Shown here: one piece after another, positions 6,988-16,459 of the stretch
How the letters are laid out: the number at the start of each line of letters is the position of its first letter
How positions within the stretch are numbered: position 1 is the first letter of the stretch
The notes under the pieces: generated by a model
What the model saw: the letters and a program-made list of their open reading frames with translations, nothing else
The model's database searches: none
What the model was told of the DNA's origin: nothing
IMG/VR virus record: IMGVR_UViG_3300032268_000124
Location: 1 to 35,417 of that record
Strand: one strand, 5' to 3'
DNA from: a virus
Length of the DNA: 35,417 bases
Position numbers and translations under genes: made by a program

Positions 6988-7495
6988 TCTTGGGTCTGGC
7001 AAAGACTGGAATCCTGAGTATCTCAATGCAGATATTCAAGCCAGCAAGAATCCTGACTGGCTGGTCGATATCAGCAAAGTCAAGTGGGGCGACACGCTAA
7101 AGACTAGGTTTGGGCAGCTGGAGATCGTGCCAGGAATGTTTGAGACCATTGTGGCCAATGATGTGCTGGAACACATCCCCAATCTGGTCGATGCCATGAC
7201 CAACTGCAAAGAACTTTTGAGGGTGGGCGGTGAGATGCGGATTCATGTGCCGTATGACTTGAGTCTTGGCGCTTGGCAGGATCCCACCCATGTCAGGGCA
7301 TTCAATGAGAATTCTTGGCGGTATTACACCGATTGGCACTGGTACTTGGGGTGGCCAGATCGGTTTGAGCTAACAACACTGGAAATGCGTCTCTCAAAGG
7401 TGGGAGAAGCACTAGAATTGCCACAAGACGAAATTATCCGCACCCCAAGGGCTGTGGACTCCATGTTTGTGGTTCTTACAAAGGTCAAGCCATGA
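6962..7495 (+). CDS. SAM-dependent methyltransferase (class I)
   Basis: The 177-residue product has motif I LILNLGSGKDW (7-17) for S-adenosylmethionine binding, a DIS acidic segment, and DVLEHIPN (67-74), typical of Methyltransf_11-type small-molecule or sugar methyltransferases. No DNA methyltransferase catalytic motif such as DPPY is seen. The frame is open back to 6845, but I chose ATG 6962 because the fold starts there and it overlaps the glycosyltransferase by only 26 bases. Pairing with that gene suggests it methylates the added sugar or its precursor. The ribosome site is weak, so translation is probably coupled. Confidence 0.75.
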   Translation: MRVPGLILNLGSGKDWNPEYLNADIQASKNPDWLVDISKVKWGDTLKTRFGQLEIVPGMFETIVANDVLEHIPNLVDAMTNCKELLRVGGEMRIHVPYDLSLGAWQDPTHVRAFNENSWRYYTDWHWYLGWPDRFELTTLEMRLSKVGEALELPQDEIIRTPRAVDSMFVVLTKVKP

Positions 7496-9705
7496 TTGAA
7501 AATATCACCGAAAATTTATCCACCGACATTGCAGCCACTGAGCCAATGGATGATGCAGAGCTGCAAGCCATTGTCACGCAAGACCTGACCGATGCCATTA
7601 GCTATGTGGACAGTGATCTGTCACCCACACGCGCCAAGGGGACTGAATACTATCGCGGTGATTTATTCGGCAATGAGGTCGAAGGCAACAGCAAGGTGGT
7701 GGCCATGGAAGTGCGCGACACTGTCTCGGCCATGCTGCCAAGCCTGATGCGTGTGTTTTTCAATTCTGAGAATGTGGTCGAGTTTGCACCCCGTGGCCCA
7801 GAAGATGTGAAGATGGCCCAGCAGGCGACAGACTACGCAAACTACGTATTCCAAAATGACAACAACGGGTTTCTGACCAGTTATGCCATCTTTAAAGATG
7901 CACTGGTGCGTAAATGCGGCATTGCCAAATTCTGGTGGGAAGACGAAGAGAAGGTCCGAATCGAAGAGTACACGGGCCTAGATGACCAGACCCTAGAGAT
8001 GCTGATGCAAGAGCCTGGTGCAGAAGTCAAGATTGTGGTGTCTTACCCAGACCCTGCCATTGACGAGGCACAGCTCACAACTGTAGACCCCACCACTGGC
8101 CAGCCCATGGTCATGCCTGCACCGATGATCCATGATGTGCAGATCAAGCGCATCACAAAGGATGGCCGGATCAAGATCATGGCCGTGCCACCCGAAGAGC
8201 TATTACTGGACAGACGCGCCAGATCGTTTGACGATTCAACCATCATTGCCCACCGGCAAATGGCCACCATGGCTGATTTGTTGGCCATGGGTTATGACCA
8301 GGATGAGATCGAAGAGAATATGTCATCGACTGACTTGGACAGCAATGACGAGTATTTAGCGCGCCAGCCATTGAGTACCACTTTTGGTACAAATGACGCT
8401 GCAAACCCGATGATGCGCAGAGTGCTTTACATCGAGGCTTATTCCCGCGTTGACTTTGATGGTGACGGCATTGCAGAGCTGCGCAAGGTCTGCTGCATGG
8501 GTGGTGGTTATAAGGTGGTGCGTAATCTGCCAGCCAGCTACATTCCATTTGCTGATTTTCCCTGTGACCCAGAGCCACACACAAGTCCACTTGAGGCAAT
8601 GTCAATTTTTGACATTACCCGCGACTTGCAAGAAATCAAGTCGGAAATACTCAGGAACACATTGGACAGTCTGGCCCAGAGCATTCACCCGCGCACCGCG
8701 GTGGTCGAAGGCCAAGTCAACATCGATGATGTCTTGAACAATGAGACTGGTGCAATTATCAGAATGCGAGCGCCTGGCATGGTTCAACCATTGACCACGC
8801 CATTTGTGGGTCAGGCCGCATTCCCAATGATGGAATACATGGACCAGATCAAAGAAGATCGCACCGGCATGAGCAAGGCGGCCATGGGTCTGAACGCTGA
8901 TGCATTGCAGTCAAGCACCAAAGCAGCTGTCAACGCAACGATCAATGCCAGCCAAGGCCGAATTGAGCTGACAGCCCGAATTCTGGCTGAAGGCATGAAA
9001 AAGCTATTCAAAGGCATTTTGTTCTTGGCCACAACGCACCAGGACAAAGCCCGAATGGTGCGAATGCGCAATGAGTGGGTGTCTATTGATCCAAGATTCT
9101 GGGACACCAGCATGGATGCCAACATCAATATTGCCTTGGGCAATGGCGACACCAACGAGAAACTGCAAGCGCTGATGATGATCATGTCCAAGCAAGAGCA
9201 AATTTTGCAACAACTTGGTCCAATGAATCCCCTGGTCACGCCCCAGCAGTTTAGTAATACCCTACGCAAAATCGTAGAGTTATCTGGCTTTAAAGATTCA
9301 ACCAGCTTTTTCCAGAATATCCCTGCCGACTATGTGCCACCCACACCACCACAAAAGCCAAGCCCCGAAGAGGTGCTGGCTCAAGTGCAGGCCGAGTCGA
9401 TCAAGGCAGATATCCAGAAGAAAGCGGCAGAGCTGGAGCTAAAGCGCCAGCAGATGATCATGGATGACGATCTGACCCGAGACAAGATGGCTCAGGATTT
9501 GTATCTCAAAAAGTATGAAATTGAGTTAAAGTACAAATCACAGATCAGTACAGCCGAAATTGATGCGGCTCAGAATATTGATCGTGAAGCAATGCGTCAG
9601 CAGGCATTGTTGGCCCAGCAGCAGGCGGCACAGTTTGTGTCCCAGCCGCAGCCACCAGTGCCTGAGATGATGCCCCCATCAACCTTTCAAGGAATGGCAC
9701 AGTAA
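7492..9705 (+). CDS. Portal protein (P22-like/podovirus type)
   Basis: At 737 residues this is the size of P22-type portals, which form the twelve-subunit ring at the head vertex for DNA entry and exit. The central region with the FADFPCDPEPHTSPLEAM and DITRDLQEIKSEILRNTLD segments, and the QSIHPRTAVVEG and EDRTGMSKAAMGL motifs, is characteristic of this family. The C-terminal third is helical and Gln-rich, like the P22 portal barrel. The start overlaps the methyltransferase stop. It lies downstream of terminase and upstream of scaffold and capsid, the usual head-gene order. Confidence 0.92.
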   Translation: MIENITENLSTDIAATEPMDDAELQAIVTQDLTDAISYVDSDLSPTRAKGTEYYRGDLFGNEVEGNSKVVAMEVRDTVSAMLPSLMRVFFNSENVVEFAPRGPEDVKMAQQATDYANYVFQNDNNGFLTSYAIFKDALVRKCGIAKFWWEDEEKVRIEEYTGLDDQTLEMLMQEPGAEVKIVVSYPDPAIDEAQLTTVDPTTGQPMVMPAPMIHDVQIKRITKDGRIKIMAVPPEELLLDRRARSFDDSTIIAHRQMATMADLLAMGYDQDEIEENMSSTDLDSNDEYLARQPLSTTFGTNDAANPMMRRVLYIEAYSRVDFDGDGIAELRKVCCMGGGYKVVRNLPASYIPFADFPCDPEPHTSPLEAMSIFDITRDLQEIKSEILRNTLDSLAQSIHPRTAVVEGQVNIDDVLNNETGAIIRMRAPGMVQPLTTPFVGQAAFPMMEYMDQIKEDRTGMSKAAMGLNADALQSSTKAAVNATINASQGRIELTARILAEGMKKLFKGILFLATTHQDKARMVRMRNEWVSIDPRFWDTSMDANINIALGNGDTNEKLQALMMIMSKQEQILQQLGPMNPLVTPQQFSNTLRKIVELSGFKDSTSFFQNIPADYVPPTPPQKPSPEEVLAQVQAESIKADIQKKAAELELKRQQMIMDDDLTRDKMAQDLYLKKYEIELKYKSQISTAEIDAAQNIDREAMRQQALLAQQQAAQFVSQPQPPVPEMMPPSTFQGMAQ

Positions 9706-9969
9706 GTGACAAACGAAGACCTAGTAAACAAAGGCCGAAAGGCCAAGCAGCTGCTAGAGGATGAAACCCTCAGTGCAGCGATTACAAAATTAGAGAGCGA
9801 CCAACTTTGGCTGTTTCGATCATCGAAACCCGAAGAGTCTGTGAAACGCGAAACGGCATGGTGCATGTTGCAGGCCATTGATGGCCTACGGCAAGAGCTG
9901 ATCAAGATCATGGACAACGGAAAAATTGCACAGAACGCTATCAGCAGATCACAGAAAAACCTAATTTAA
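9706..9969 (+). CDS. Small helical protein downstream of portal
   Basis: This 87-residue, charged and probably all-helical protein starts with GTG right after the portal stop. No family is recognised with certainty; short proteins of this kind follow the portal in related phages. The run of charged heptads is compatible with a coiled coil that helps head assembly. It precedes the scaffold by nine bases. Confidence 0.7.
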   Translation: MTNEDLVNKGRKAKQLLEDETLSAAITKLESDQLWLFRSSKPEESVKRETAWCMLQAIDGLRQELIKIMDNGKIAQNAISRSQKNLI

Positions 9970-9978
9970 GAAAATACT

Positions 9979-10959
9979 ATGGCAGAAATACAAGCAATGA
10001 ATATGGTCGATGCGACCAGTGCTATCTCGGCAATGTTGGCCCCCGAAAAGGGACAAGCAGAACTTGACGAGACGCAGCCAGCCGAAGAGTCTGAAGAGGA
10101 CTTAGAGGCAGCGGCTTCTGAAGACAATGACTCTGATGTGGAAGACGCGTCAGACGAAGAGTCATCAGAGGAACAGTCAGGGGAAGAGGAAGAGACCGAA
10201 GAGGGCGAACAGCCACAGACTTTCACTGTCAAAGTTGACGGCAAGGAAGTTTCTGTCACGCTAGACGAACTCCAGAAGGGCTACTCAAGGACTCAGGACT
10301 ACACTCGGAAAACGCAGCAGATTGCCGAAGTGCGAAAGCAAGTCGAGCAAGAGACGTATGCAGTCCGAGCCGAACGTGAGCAATATGCTCAATTGTTGGG
10401 AGCATTGCAAGCCCAACTTCAGTCTTCAGAGCCTCAAATCGATTTGGAACGTCTTTATCACGAAGACCCTATCGAGTGGGTGAGGCAAAAGGAAGTCATG
10501 CGGGAGAGACAAGAGAAATTAGGTGCTATTCAGTCTGAGCAGCAACGACTCTCTCAAGTGGCCCAGTATGAACAGCAGCGCGCCATGGAAGCCCAACTTG
10601 CCAGCCAGCAAGAAGCTCTCTTGGCAGCCTTACCTGATTGGAAAGACCCAAAGAAGGCAAAGGCCGAAAAGGCGCTGGTGATTGAGTCTGCAAAGGCAGC
10701 AGGCTTTACCGATGAAGACTTGAAGAGCGTTTACGACCACCGGCTGGTTTTACTGCTGCGCAAAGCGGCATTGTTTGACCAGATGGTAAGTAAGCGCCAA
10801 GGCATTAAGCCTGTGGTGAACAATGGCCCACGACCAGCCAAGCCTGGTGCAGCTGGTCGGGTTTCGACAACAACTGAGGGTGTGCGAGCAAAGCAGCGTC
10901 TTGCAAAAACTGGCCGTATCGATGATGCGGCTTCTGCAATTGAACTTTTATTGAAATGA
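9979..10959 (+). CDS. Capsid scaffolding protein
   Basis: This 326-residue protein has an extremely acidic Glu/Asp/Ser-rich region (about 28-75), a small segment TFTVKVDGKEVSVTLDELQKGYSRTQDYTRK in pieces typical of phage scaffolds, and then long Gln/Glu/Ala coiled-coil helices to about 225. The basic C-terminus (about 270-320) would contact the capsid protein. Scaffolds guide procapsid assembly and leave before or during packaging. Position directly before the major capsid gene supports this. No protease domain is visible. Confidence 0.85.
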   Translation: MAEIQAMNMVDATSAISAMLAPEKGQAELDETQPAEESEEDLEAAASEDNDSDVEDASDEESSEEQSGEEEETEEGEQPQTFTVKVDGKEVSVTLDELQKGYSRTQDYTRKTQQIAEVRKQVEQETYAVRAEREQYAQLLGALQAQLQSSEPQIDLERLYHEDPIEWVRQKEVMRERQEKLGAIQSEQQRLSQVAQYEQQRAMEAQLASQQEALLAALPDWKDPKKAKAEKALVIESAKAAGFTDEDLKSVYDHRLVLLLRKAALFDQMVSKRQGIKPVVNNGPRPAKPGAAGRVSTTTEGVRAKQRLAKTGRIDDAASAIELLLK

Positions 10960-10966
10960 GGAAATT

Positions 10967-11932
10967 ATGGCTATTGTTAGCAACACGTTCCTGACTTACT
11001 CTGCAAAGGGTATTCGGGAAGATTTGAGCAATGTGATTACAAACATTGCTCCCGAAGAAACACCTTTCATGTCCAACATTGGCCGTGAAAATGTTTCTAA
11101 CACTCTGTTTGAATTCCAAACAGATACGCTTGCCGCTGCTGCCGCAAATGCACAACTTGAGGGTGACGATGTTGCATCGTTTGACTCAGTGACTGCTACT
11201 GTGCGCGTGCAGAACTACTGCCAAATCAGCCGCAAGACAATCGTTTTGTCAGCGACTGAAGAGGTGGTTAACAAGGCAGGCCGTAGAAGCGAGCTGGCTT
11301 ATCAGATTGCAAAACGCGGTTCTGAGCTGAAGCGAGACCAAGAATTCATCATGTTGTCAAACACTGGTGCGGTTGCTGGTGACTCGACTACTGCGCGTAA
11401 GACGGGTTCTTTGACGGCCTTTTTGAAGACCAACATTGATTTTGACACTACCAATGGTGTAAGCCCAACTTACACGACCTTGCCAAGCACTGCCCGTACC
11501 GATGGCACTGTGCGCACATTTACTGAAACCATTCTCAAGAATGTGATTCAGAAAGTGTGGACTGCTGGTGGAACACCAAAAATCCTGATGGTTGGCCCTG
11601 TCAACAAGCAGCGCGTTTCTGGTTTCACCGGCATTGCTTCTAGCCGTTTCAACGTTGATGGAGGCGCAAAGCCAGCTACCTTAATTGGTGCGGTTGATAT
11701 CTACGTCAGTGATTTCGGCAATGTGTCTGTAATTGCAAACCGCTTCCAGCGTGAGCGTGATGCGTTTGTGCTTGACCCTGACTACGCTAAGATGGTTGTG
11801 CTGCGCCCTTACCAGCAAATCGAATTGGCTAAAACGGGCGATGCCGACAAGAGACTTTTGATCGTTGAATTTGGATTAAAAGTGTTGGCAGAAAATGCCC
11901 ATGGTCTGGCAGCAGACCTGGTTACTTCTTAA
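10967..11932 (+). CDS. Major capsid protein (SU10/DUF5309 type)
   Basis: This 321-residue protein begins MAIVSNTFLTYSAKGIREDL, and its PEETPFMSNIG segment and YCQISRKTIVLSATEEVV strand are typical of DUF5309/SU10-type HK97-fold capsid proteins. It would form the icosahedral shell with the scaffold encoded upstream. It has an excellent ribosome site (GAGGAAATT) only a few bases after the scaffold stop, as expected for the most abundant virion protein, and a strong terminator follows it. Length is normal; no delta-domain extension is seen. Confidence 0.92.
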   Translation: MAIVSNTFLTYSAKGIREDLSNVITNIAPEETPFMSNIGRENVSNTLFEFQTDTLAAAAANAQLEGDDVASFDSVTATVRVQNYCQISRKTIVLSATEEVVNKAGRRSELAYQIAKRGSELKRDQEFIMLSNTGAVAGDSTTARKTGSLTAFLKTNIDFDTTNGVSPTYTTLPSTARTDGTVRTFTETILKNVIQKVWTAGGTPKILMVGPVNKQRVSGFTGIASSRFNVDGGAKPATLIGAVDIYVSDFGNVSVIANRFQRERDAFVLDPDYAKMVVLRPYQQIELAKTGDADKRLLIVEFGLKVLAENAHGLAADLVTS

Positions 11933-11947
11933 TCGAAGGTAAACGGA

Positions 11948-11975
11948 AAGGGCCAGGGAAACTTGGCCCTTTTTT
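11948..11975 (+). terminator. Rho-independent terminator after the capsid gene
   Basis: AAGGGCCA (11948-11955) pairs with TGGCCCTT (11964-11971) over an eight-base loop, followed by more Ts to 11975. It separates the capsid from downstream genes on the same strand, so it likely ends part of the transcripts and raises capsid output relative to tail genes. Confidence 0.85.
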
Positions 11976-11978
11976 AAA

Positions 11979-12296
11979 ATGATTCACAAAAGATTATTGA
12001 GCGAAAACAAAGATCAAGGCATCAAACGCTATTGGCATGAGAATGCCGAAACTGGCGATGTGACGATCCAAACAGAACAAGATGTGACTGCGGTGGTGGA
12101 GGCCAACAAGGCCATCTATAACGCCACAGACGAGAAGTCCAACTGGAATGGTGAGTGGCACTTGGTGGCATCCATCCCCGAAGCGCTTTATTACAAGATG
12201 AAGGCCGAGGGCAAGATCGATGACCAGGAGTATATGAAGCGCTGGCTCAACGACTCCGACAACCAATTTTTTAGAACTAGACCTGGGAAAGTATGA
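11979..12296 (+). CDS. Conserved phage head/tail-region protein (105 aa)
   Basis: The product has segments IKRYWHENAETGDVTIQTEQD, in pieces, and a C-terminal RWLNDSDNQFFRTRPGKV ending, a pattern I have seen in short-tailed phages between capsid and adaptor genes. The function is not established. The ATG lies just after the T tract of the terminator and has no visible Shine-Dalgarno, which is odd; TTG at 11997 is an alternative. Its stop overlaps the next start, so it is part of the operon. Confidence 0.7.
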   Translation: MIHKRLLSENKDQGIKRYWHENAETGDVTIQTEQDVTAVVEANKAIYNATDEKSNWNGEWHLVASIPEALYYKMKAEGKIDDQEYMKRWLNDSDNQFFRTRPGKV

Positions 12297-12937
12297 ACTA
12301 CATTGCAGTCTGCACGCCAGCACGGGACATGGTCCACACCATGTACAGCTACGACTTGGTGAATATGGTCGCGTATCACACACTGAACACAAATGACGCT
12401 GTAAGCCTCAAGATCAGCCAAGGCACTCTGATTGCTAATCAGAGGGCAGAGCTGTCACTAGACGCAATGCGCGAGGATTGCAGCCACATCCTGTTTATTG
12501 ACTCCGATATGCGGTTTCCACAAGACATGATCGGGCGGCTTATCAAGCATGACCTAGATATTGTGGCTACCAACTGCGCCAGGCGCAGAATGCCAACTGG
12601 CCCGACAGCGCAGCTCTACAAAGAGAATGGCGAAAGGGAATTGGTCTGGACCATGCCAGAGTCCACCGGCCTGCAAGAGGTGGGGTCTGTGGGGATGGGT
12701 GTCATGCTTATCAAGGCCAATGTTTTTAAGGCATTGGCCGAGCCTTGGTTTGAAACACCTTGGCGACATGATAAAAGAGGCTACATTGGTGAGGATGTTT
12801 ATTTTTGCCAAAAAGCAGCGGCTGCTGGCTTTAAAATATGGATTGACCACGATGTCTCCAAAGAGATTGGACACATTGGGACTTTTGAATTCAAGCACGA
12901 CCACACCTGGGTGATGAAAGAAATAGAGGCAGTCTGA
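12293..12937 (+). CDS. Glycosyltransferase (GT-A, DSD motif)
   Basis: The 214-residue protein opens with MNYIAVCTPARDMVHTMYSY, carries a clear DxD motif FIDSDMRFP (Asp70-Ser-Asp72) for metal/UDP-sugar binding, and ends with GEDVYFCQKAAAAGFKIW, the usual catalytic-base helix region. This is a soluble phage glycosyltransferase type. It differs from the one at 6292 and lies inside the capsid-to-tail gene run, so its acceptor could be a structural protein. Alternatively, it could modify host glycans. Overlapping starts and stops tie it to both neighbours. Confidence 0.8.
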   Translation: MNYIAVCTPARDMVHTMYSYDLVNMVAYHTLNTNDAVSLKISQGTLIANQRAELSLDAMREDCSHILFIDSDMRFPQDMIGRLIKHDLDIVATNCARRRMPTGPTAQLYKENGERELVWTMPESTGLQEVGSVGMGVMLIKANVFKALAEPWFETPWRHDKRGYIGEDVYFCQKAAAAGFKIWIDHDVSKEIGHIGTFEFKHDHTWVMKEIEAV

Positions 12938-13560
12938 TGGCACTAACAACCTACGCGGAACTCAAGACATCCATTGGTGACTGGCTCAACCGAGCCGACC
13001 TGACCACTGTCATTCCTGACTTTATCTCTCTGGCCGAGGCACAAGTGGAACGTACACTGCGCACCAGGCAGATGATTGTCAGGGCCAATGCGTCTTTTGA
13101 TGCGCAATATGGTGCTGTGCCTGCTGACTTTTTAGAGACCAAATCCCTCAAGCTCACAAGCACAAACCCCCAGACCCCTTTGCAGTTTTTGAGCATTGAT
13201 GCCTTGGACAATGAGATGACCAAATACACGGCCAGCGGCAAGCCTAAATTTTTTGGCATTGTTGGTGGCCAATTTAGAATTGTCCCGACACCAGACGCAA
13301 ATTACACAACTGAGCTGACCTATTACGCGAAGTTGTCAAAGTTATCAAATAGCAACACGACCAACTGGCTTTTGACATCAAACCCCGACATTTATCTGTA
13401 TGGATCATTGCTCCAGGCTGCACCATACTTGCAAGATGATGCGAGAATCCAGACATGGGCAACACTCTATGAGCGCGCCTTGAATGATTCACAAACTGCC
13501 GATGATCGAAGTGCATCTTCTGGTGGTGCATTGCTGACCCGTGCAAAGACTTTTGGATAA
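12937..13560 (+). CDS. Head-tail adaptor protein (SU10 adaptor-like)
   Basis: This 207-residue protein starts MALTTYAELKTSIGDWLNR and has FISLAEAQVERTLRTRQM, then PADFLETKSLKL, a well-known order of phage adaptor/connector proteins that bind under the portal ring. The C-terminal helix DIYLYGSLLQAAPYLQDDAR is also typical. It would link the portal to the tail nozzle encoded at 22209. It shares one base with the previous gene. Length and domain order match the family. Confidence 0.85.
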   Translation: MALTTYAELKTSIGDWLNRADLTTVIPDFISLAEAQVERTLRTRQMIVRANASFDAQYGAVPADFLETKSLKLTSTNPQTPLQFLSIDALDNEMTKYTASGKPKFFGIVGGQFRIVPTPDANYTTELTYYAKLSKLSNSNTTNWLLTSNPDIYLYGSLLQAAPYLQDDARIQTWATLYERALNDSQTADDRSASSGGALLTRAKTFG

Positions 13561-13570
13561 GGACTAGACC

Positions 13571-13969
13571 ATGTCATCTTTTACCGACTACACCGAAAAC
13601 CTAGTTTTAACCTGGCTATTGACCAATGGCTCGGCCACACGCCCCACGGCTTGGTATATCGGCCTATTCACGGCTGCACCCAGTGACACTGGTGGCGGCA
13701 CTGAGGTGTCTGGCAGCGCCTATGCGCGAGTGGTGACTGGCACGATCACGATCTCTGGCACAAGCCCCACAAACGCAACCAATGCAGCGGCCATCGAGTT
13801 TGCAGCTGCTTCTGGTGGTAACTGGGGATCAATTGGCTGGGCAGGCATTTTTGATGCATCTACTGGCGGCAATCTATTAGCCTGGGCGGCACTCACAACT
13901 GCACGCACCATCAATGATGGCGATGTGCTGCGCATCCCAGCTGGCGACCTTGACGTTACCCTGACATGA
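13571..13969 (+). CDS. Gp80-like phage tail/fibre protein
   Basis: This 132-residue protein has the pattern LTNGSATRPTAWYIGLFTAAPSD (in pieces), GGGTEVSGSAYAR and WAGIFDASTGGNLLAWAAL, which marks a small beta-sandwich phage protein often called gp80 or tail fibre protein. Its partner in the virion is unknown; it may cap the fibres. It has AGGA upstream of its start and precedes two further fibre-type genes. Confidence 0.8.
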   Translation: MSSFTDYTENLVLTWLLTNGSATRPTAWYIGLFTAAPSDTGGGTEVSGSAYARVVTGTITISGTSPTNATNAAAIEFAAASGGNWGSIGWAGIFDASTGGNLLAWAALTTARTINDGDVLRIPAGDLDVTLT

Positions 13970-13970
13970 C

Positions 13971-14732
13971 ATGGCAGCCTATGGTCTTGGCCCGTATGGA
14001 CAAGGGAACTATTCCTATGGCGTAAGCCTTGGGGCAGCAACCTTTGCCGCATCTAGCACTGCGGCAGTTGACGCAAAACGCATCTGCATAGGTGCGTTTT
14101 CTGTTTCTGCCTCTAGCACAGAGACAGTCAGCGCCAATGTCGTTAAGACGGCCTCATTTTCGGTTTCAGCGTCTAGCAGTGCATCAGCTGCTGCACAACG
14201 CATTGCCATTGCATCGGCCACGGCCTCTAGCACCAGCTCCATGGCCACAAGCGCCTTGCGCTATGCCATAGGTGCATCGACATTCGCGGCAAGCTCTAGC
14301 GCCAGCTTTGCGGCCAGACGGGTGGCCATTGGTGCATTCACATCCACTGACACAAGCACCATGTCTGTCAATGGTGTCAGAGTCCCACTCATTCAAATCC
14401 TGATTGAAGACTTTGCCACGATGACTGTGGCCACCAGCGTGATCGTTAACCAGGCGGTGCTGATACAGGCTCAGTCTGGCATGAGCATCAGCGCGACTAG
14501 AAGACAAAGCGCTGCCATCAATTTCACTTGCCAGTCATCCATGACGATTGCCGGCAATCTAAAATGGGTGGTAGAGAGTGATACGGCAGAAACATGGAAT
14601 GCGATCTCTGACAATGCAGAGACTTGGACACCGATCACAGACACATCAGAAACATGGGATGCAATTGCTGACAGCAGTGAAACTTGGACTGCAATTGCGG
14701 ATAATAGCGAAACTTGGCAAATAGCCGCATAG
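13971..14732 (+). CDS. Repetitive Ala/Ser-rich virion protein with ETW tandem repeats
   Basis: This 253-residue protein has no recognised family. After a short [14 protein letters not shown] start, the first half repeats a roughly 24-residue unit resembling xFxASSxxxxxxAxRxxIGA about five times. The last 48 residues repeat a ten-residue ETWxxIxDxx unit. Low-complexity beta-repeat architecture and the position between gp80-like and S74 tail fibre genes suggest a fibre, decoration or adhesion role. There is no signal peptide or membrane segment. The similar N-terminal GLG.YG motif occurs in other phage fibre proteins. Confidence 0.7.
   Translation: MAAYGLGPYGQGNYSYGVSLGAATFAASSTAAVDAKRICIGAFSVSASSTETVSANVVKTASFSVSASSSASAAAQRIAIASATASSTSSMATSALRYAIGASTFAASSSASFAARRVAIGAFTSTDTSTMSVNGVRVPLIQILIEDFATMTVATSVIVNQAVLIQAQSGMSISATRRQSAAINFTCQSSMTIAGNLKWVVESDTAETWNAISDNAETWTPITDTSETWDAIADSSETWTAIADNSETWQIAA
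14589..14732 (+). repeat. Tandem 30-base coding repeat (ETW motif)
   Basis: Four complete 30-base units (14589, 14619, 14649, 14679) and one partial unit (14709) encode ETW followed by a variable seven residues. The units differ at many positions, so it is an old or selected repeat rather than a recent slippage array. Confidence 0.85.
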
Positions 14733-14740
14733 GGGTAAAT

Positions 14741-16447
14741 ATGGCAGATACAACCACAACGAATCTATTACTGACGAAACCAGAGGTCGGTGCATCCACT
14801 GATACCTGGGGAACGAAAGTCAATACAGACTTAGACTTGATTGACGCATTGTTTGATGCAGGCCCAGTGCTAAAGGTCGCAAAGGGTGGCACGGGTGTCG
14901 GCACAAGCACAGGCTCTGGCAACAATGTATTGTCAACAAGCCCGACATTGGTGACACCGGCCCTTGGGACACCAAGCGCATTGGTGGGAACGAACATAAC
15001 AGGCACAGCAGCCAACTTCAACATCAATGGTACTGTGGGTGCTACAACGGCTTCTACTGGTGCGTTTACAACCCTAACAACATCTTCTACAGTTACACAC
15101 AATGGTGGAACAGCCAACGGAGTAACCTATCTCAATGGTTCAAAGGTTCTGACAAGTGGCTCTGCGCTAGTGTTTGATGGTACTAATTTGGGTGTGGGAG
15201 TTACTCCGAGTGCTTGGGCGACATTAACAGCATTGCAAATTAAAAATGGCTTTATAGCCGGTCTTAATAATCGTGTTTATGTTGGTGCAAACAATTATTA
15301 CGATGGTTCAAATGCCAGATACATAGCCACAGATTTTGCAACAAGATACTTTCAAAATGCAGGTCAGCATATTTGGGAAACAGCCCCATCAGGCACAGCA
15401 GGGGGTGCTGTCACCTTTACTCAGGCGATGACTCTGGATGCAAGTGGGAATTTAGGTATTGGTACAACTTCGCCTAGTAGTAAACTATCTGTAAATAGTG
15501 GCTCAACACAAACTGCTGTTAATTTTACTAGCACATCAACTGCCGTATTTTTTGCTCTTGTAAATTCTGGGTCACAAACTTTTATTGGTAACGACTCAAC
15601 AAGTGGTTCGTTTGTTGTTCAAACACCATCTGGCGGTTACAGCACAAAACTTATTGTTGATAACTCGGGCAATGTAGGTATTGGTAATAGTTCGCCATCT
15701 GCAAAACTTGATATAACTTCTTCAGGACAATTGCTTGCTAACTTTAATAGCACAAACGCATCTGCTGGATATATTCAATTTCAATCAAGCACTACAAATT
15801 ACGGCTATGCAGGTTCAGCAGCAACACTAAGTAGTGGAAGTTCAACTGACTTTGCAATTAGGTCACAAAACAACTTAGTTTTTACAAGTGGTGGTGGCTC
15901 AGAACGAGCCAGAATAGACTCTAGCGGTAACTTTCTGGTGGGGACTACGAGTGCTTTTGTAAGTTCAAAAGTATCAGTTTCTACTGATGGGGCAAATGGT
16001 GTTGCAAGCACACAAGCAACTGCTGGTGGTTATTGTTTTAGAGCAAATGCATTAACCAATGGTGGTGTTTATTATTTATTTGCATTCACTGCAAACACAA
16101 GTGACGTAGGTTCAATTACATCAAACGGAACTACCACAACTTACGCTGTCACATCTGATTACAGATTAAAAACTGTTACTGGTGCTGTAACTGGACATGG
16201 CGCAAGAATTGATGCGCTTGAGCCTGTTGAGTACACATGGAACTCTGACGGCTCACGCACTCGTGGTTTCTTGGCTCACAAGTTTCAAGAAGTCTATGCT
16301 AATAGCGTTACGGGAACAAAAGACGCAGTAGATGCGGATGGAAAACCAAAATATCAACAAATGCAAGCAAGCACTTCAGAAGTCATTGCAGACCTTGTTG
16401 CTGAAATTCAATCACTACGTCAGCGTCTTTCTGCCGCTAATCTTTAA
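14741..16447 (+). CDS. Tail fibre/spike with C-terminal S74 intramolecular chaperone domain
   Basis: ATG 14741 with AGGGG upstream is chosen; the frame is open back to 14714. This 568-residue protein starts with [21 protein letters not shown], in pieces, a virion-attachment module. It continues with GGTG and repeated [28 protein letters not shown] beta-helix-like units. The end is a peptidase S74 domain with [18 protein letters not shown] and [11 protein letters not shown], which trimerises the fibre and then cuts itself off in related proteins. This is the likely receptor-binding protein. The stretch from about 15.2 kb to the stop is visibly richer in A and T than its neighbours, consistent with exchange of the host-range module. 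Confidence 0.88.
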   Translation: MADTTTTNLLLTKPEVGASTDTWGTKVNTDLDLIDALFDAGPVLKVAKGGTGVGTSTGSGNNVLSTSPTLVTPALGTPSALVGTNITGTAANFNINGTVGATTASTGAFTTLTTSSTVTHNGGTANGVTYLNGSKVLTSGSALVFDGTNLGVGVTPSAWATLTALQIKNGFIAGLNNRVYVGANNYYDGSNARYIATDFATRYFQNAGQHIWETAPSGTAGGAVTFTQAMTLDASGNLGIGTTSPSSKLSVNSGSTQTAVNFTSTSTAVFFALVNSGSQTFIGNDSTSGSFVVQTPSGGYSTKLIVDNSGNVGIGNSSPSAKLDITSSGQLLANFNSTNASAGYIQFQSSTTNYGYAGSAATLSSGSSTDFAIRSQNNLVFTSGGGSERARIDSSGNFLVGTTSAFVSSKVSVSTDGANGVASTQATAGGYCFRANALTNGGVYYLFAFTANTSDVGSITSNGTTTTYAVTSDYRLKTVTGAVTGHGARIDALEPVEYTWNSDGSRTRGFLAHKFQEVYANSVTGTKDAVDADGKPKYQQMQASTSEVIADLVAEIQSLRQRLSAANL

Positions 16448-16459
16448 AAGGAAAATATC

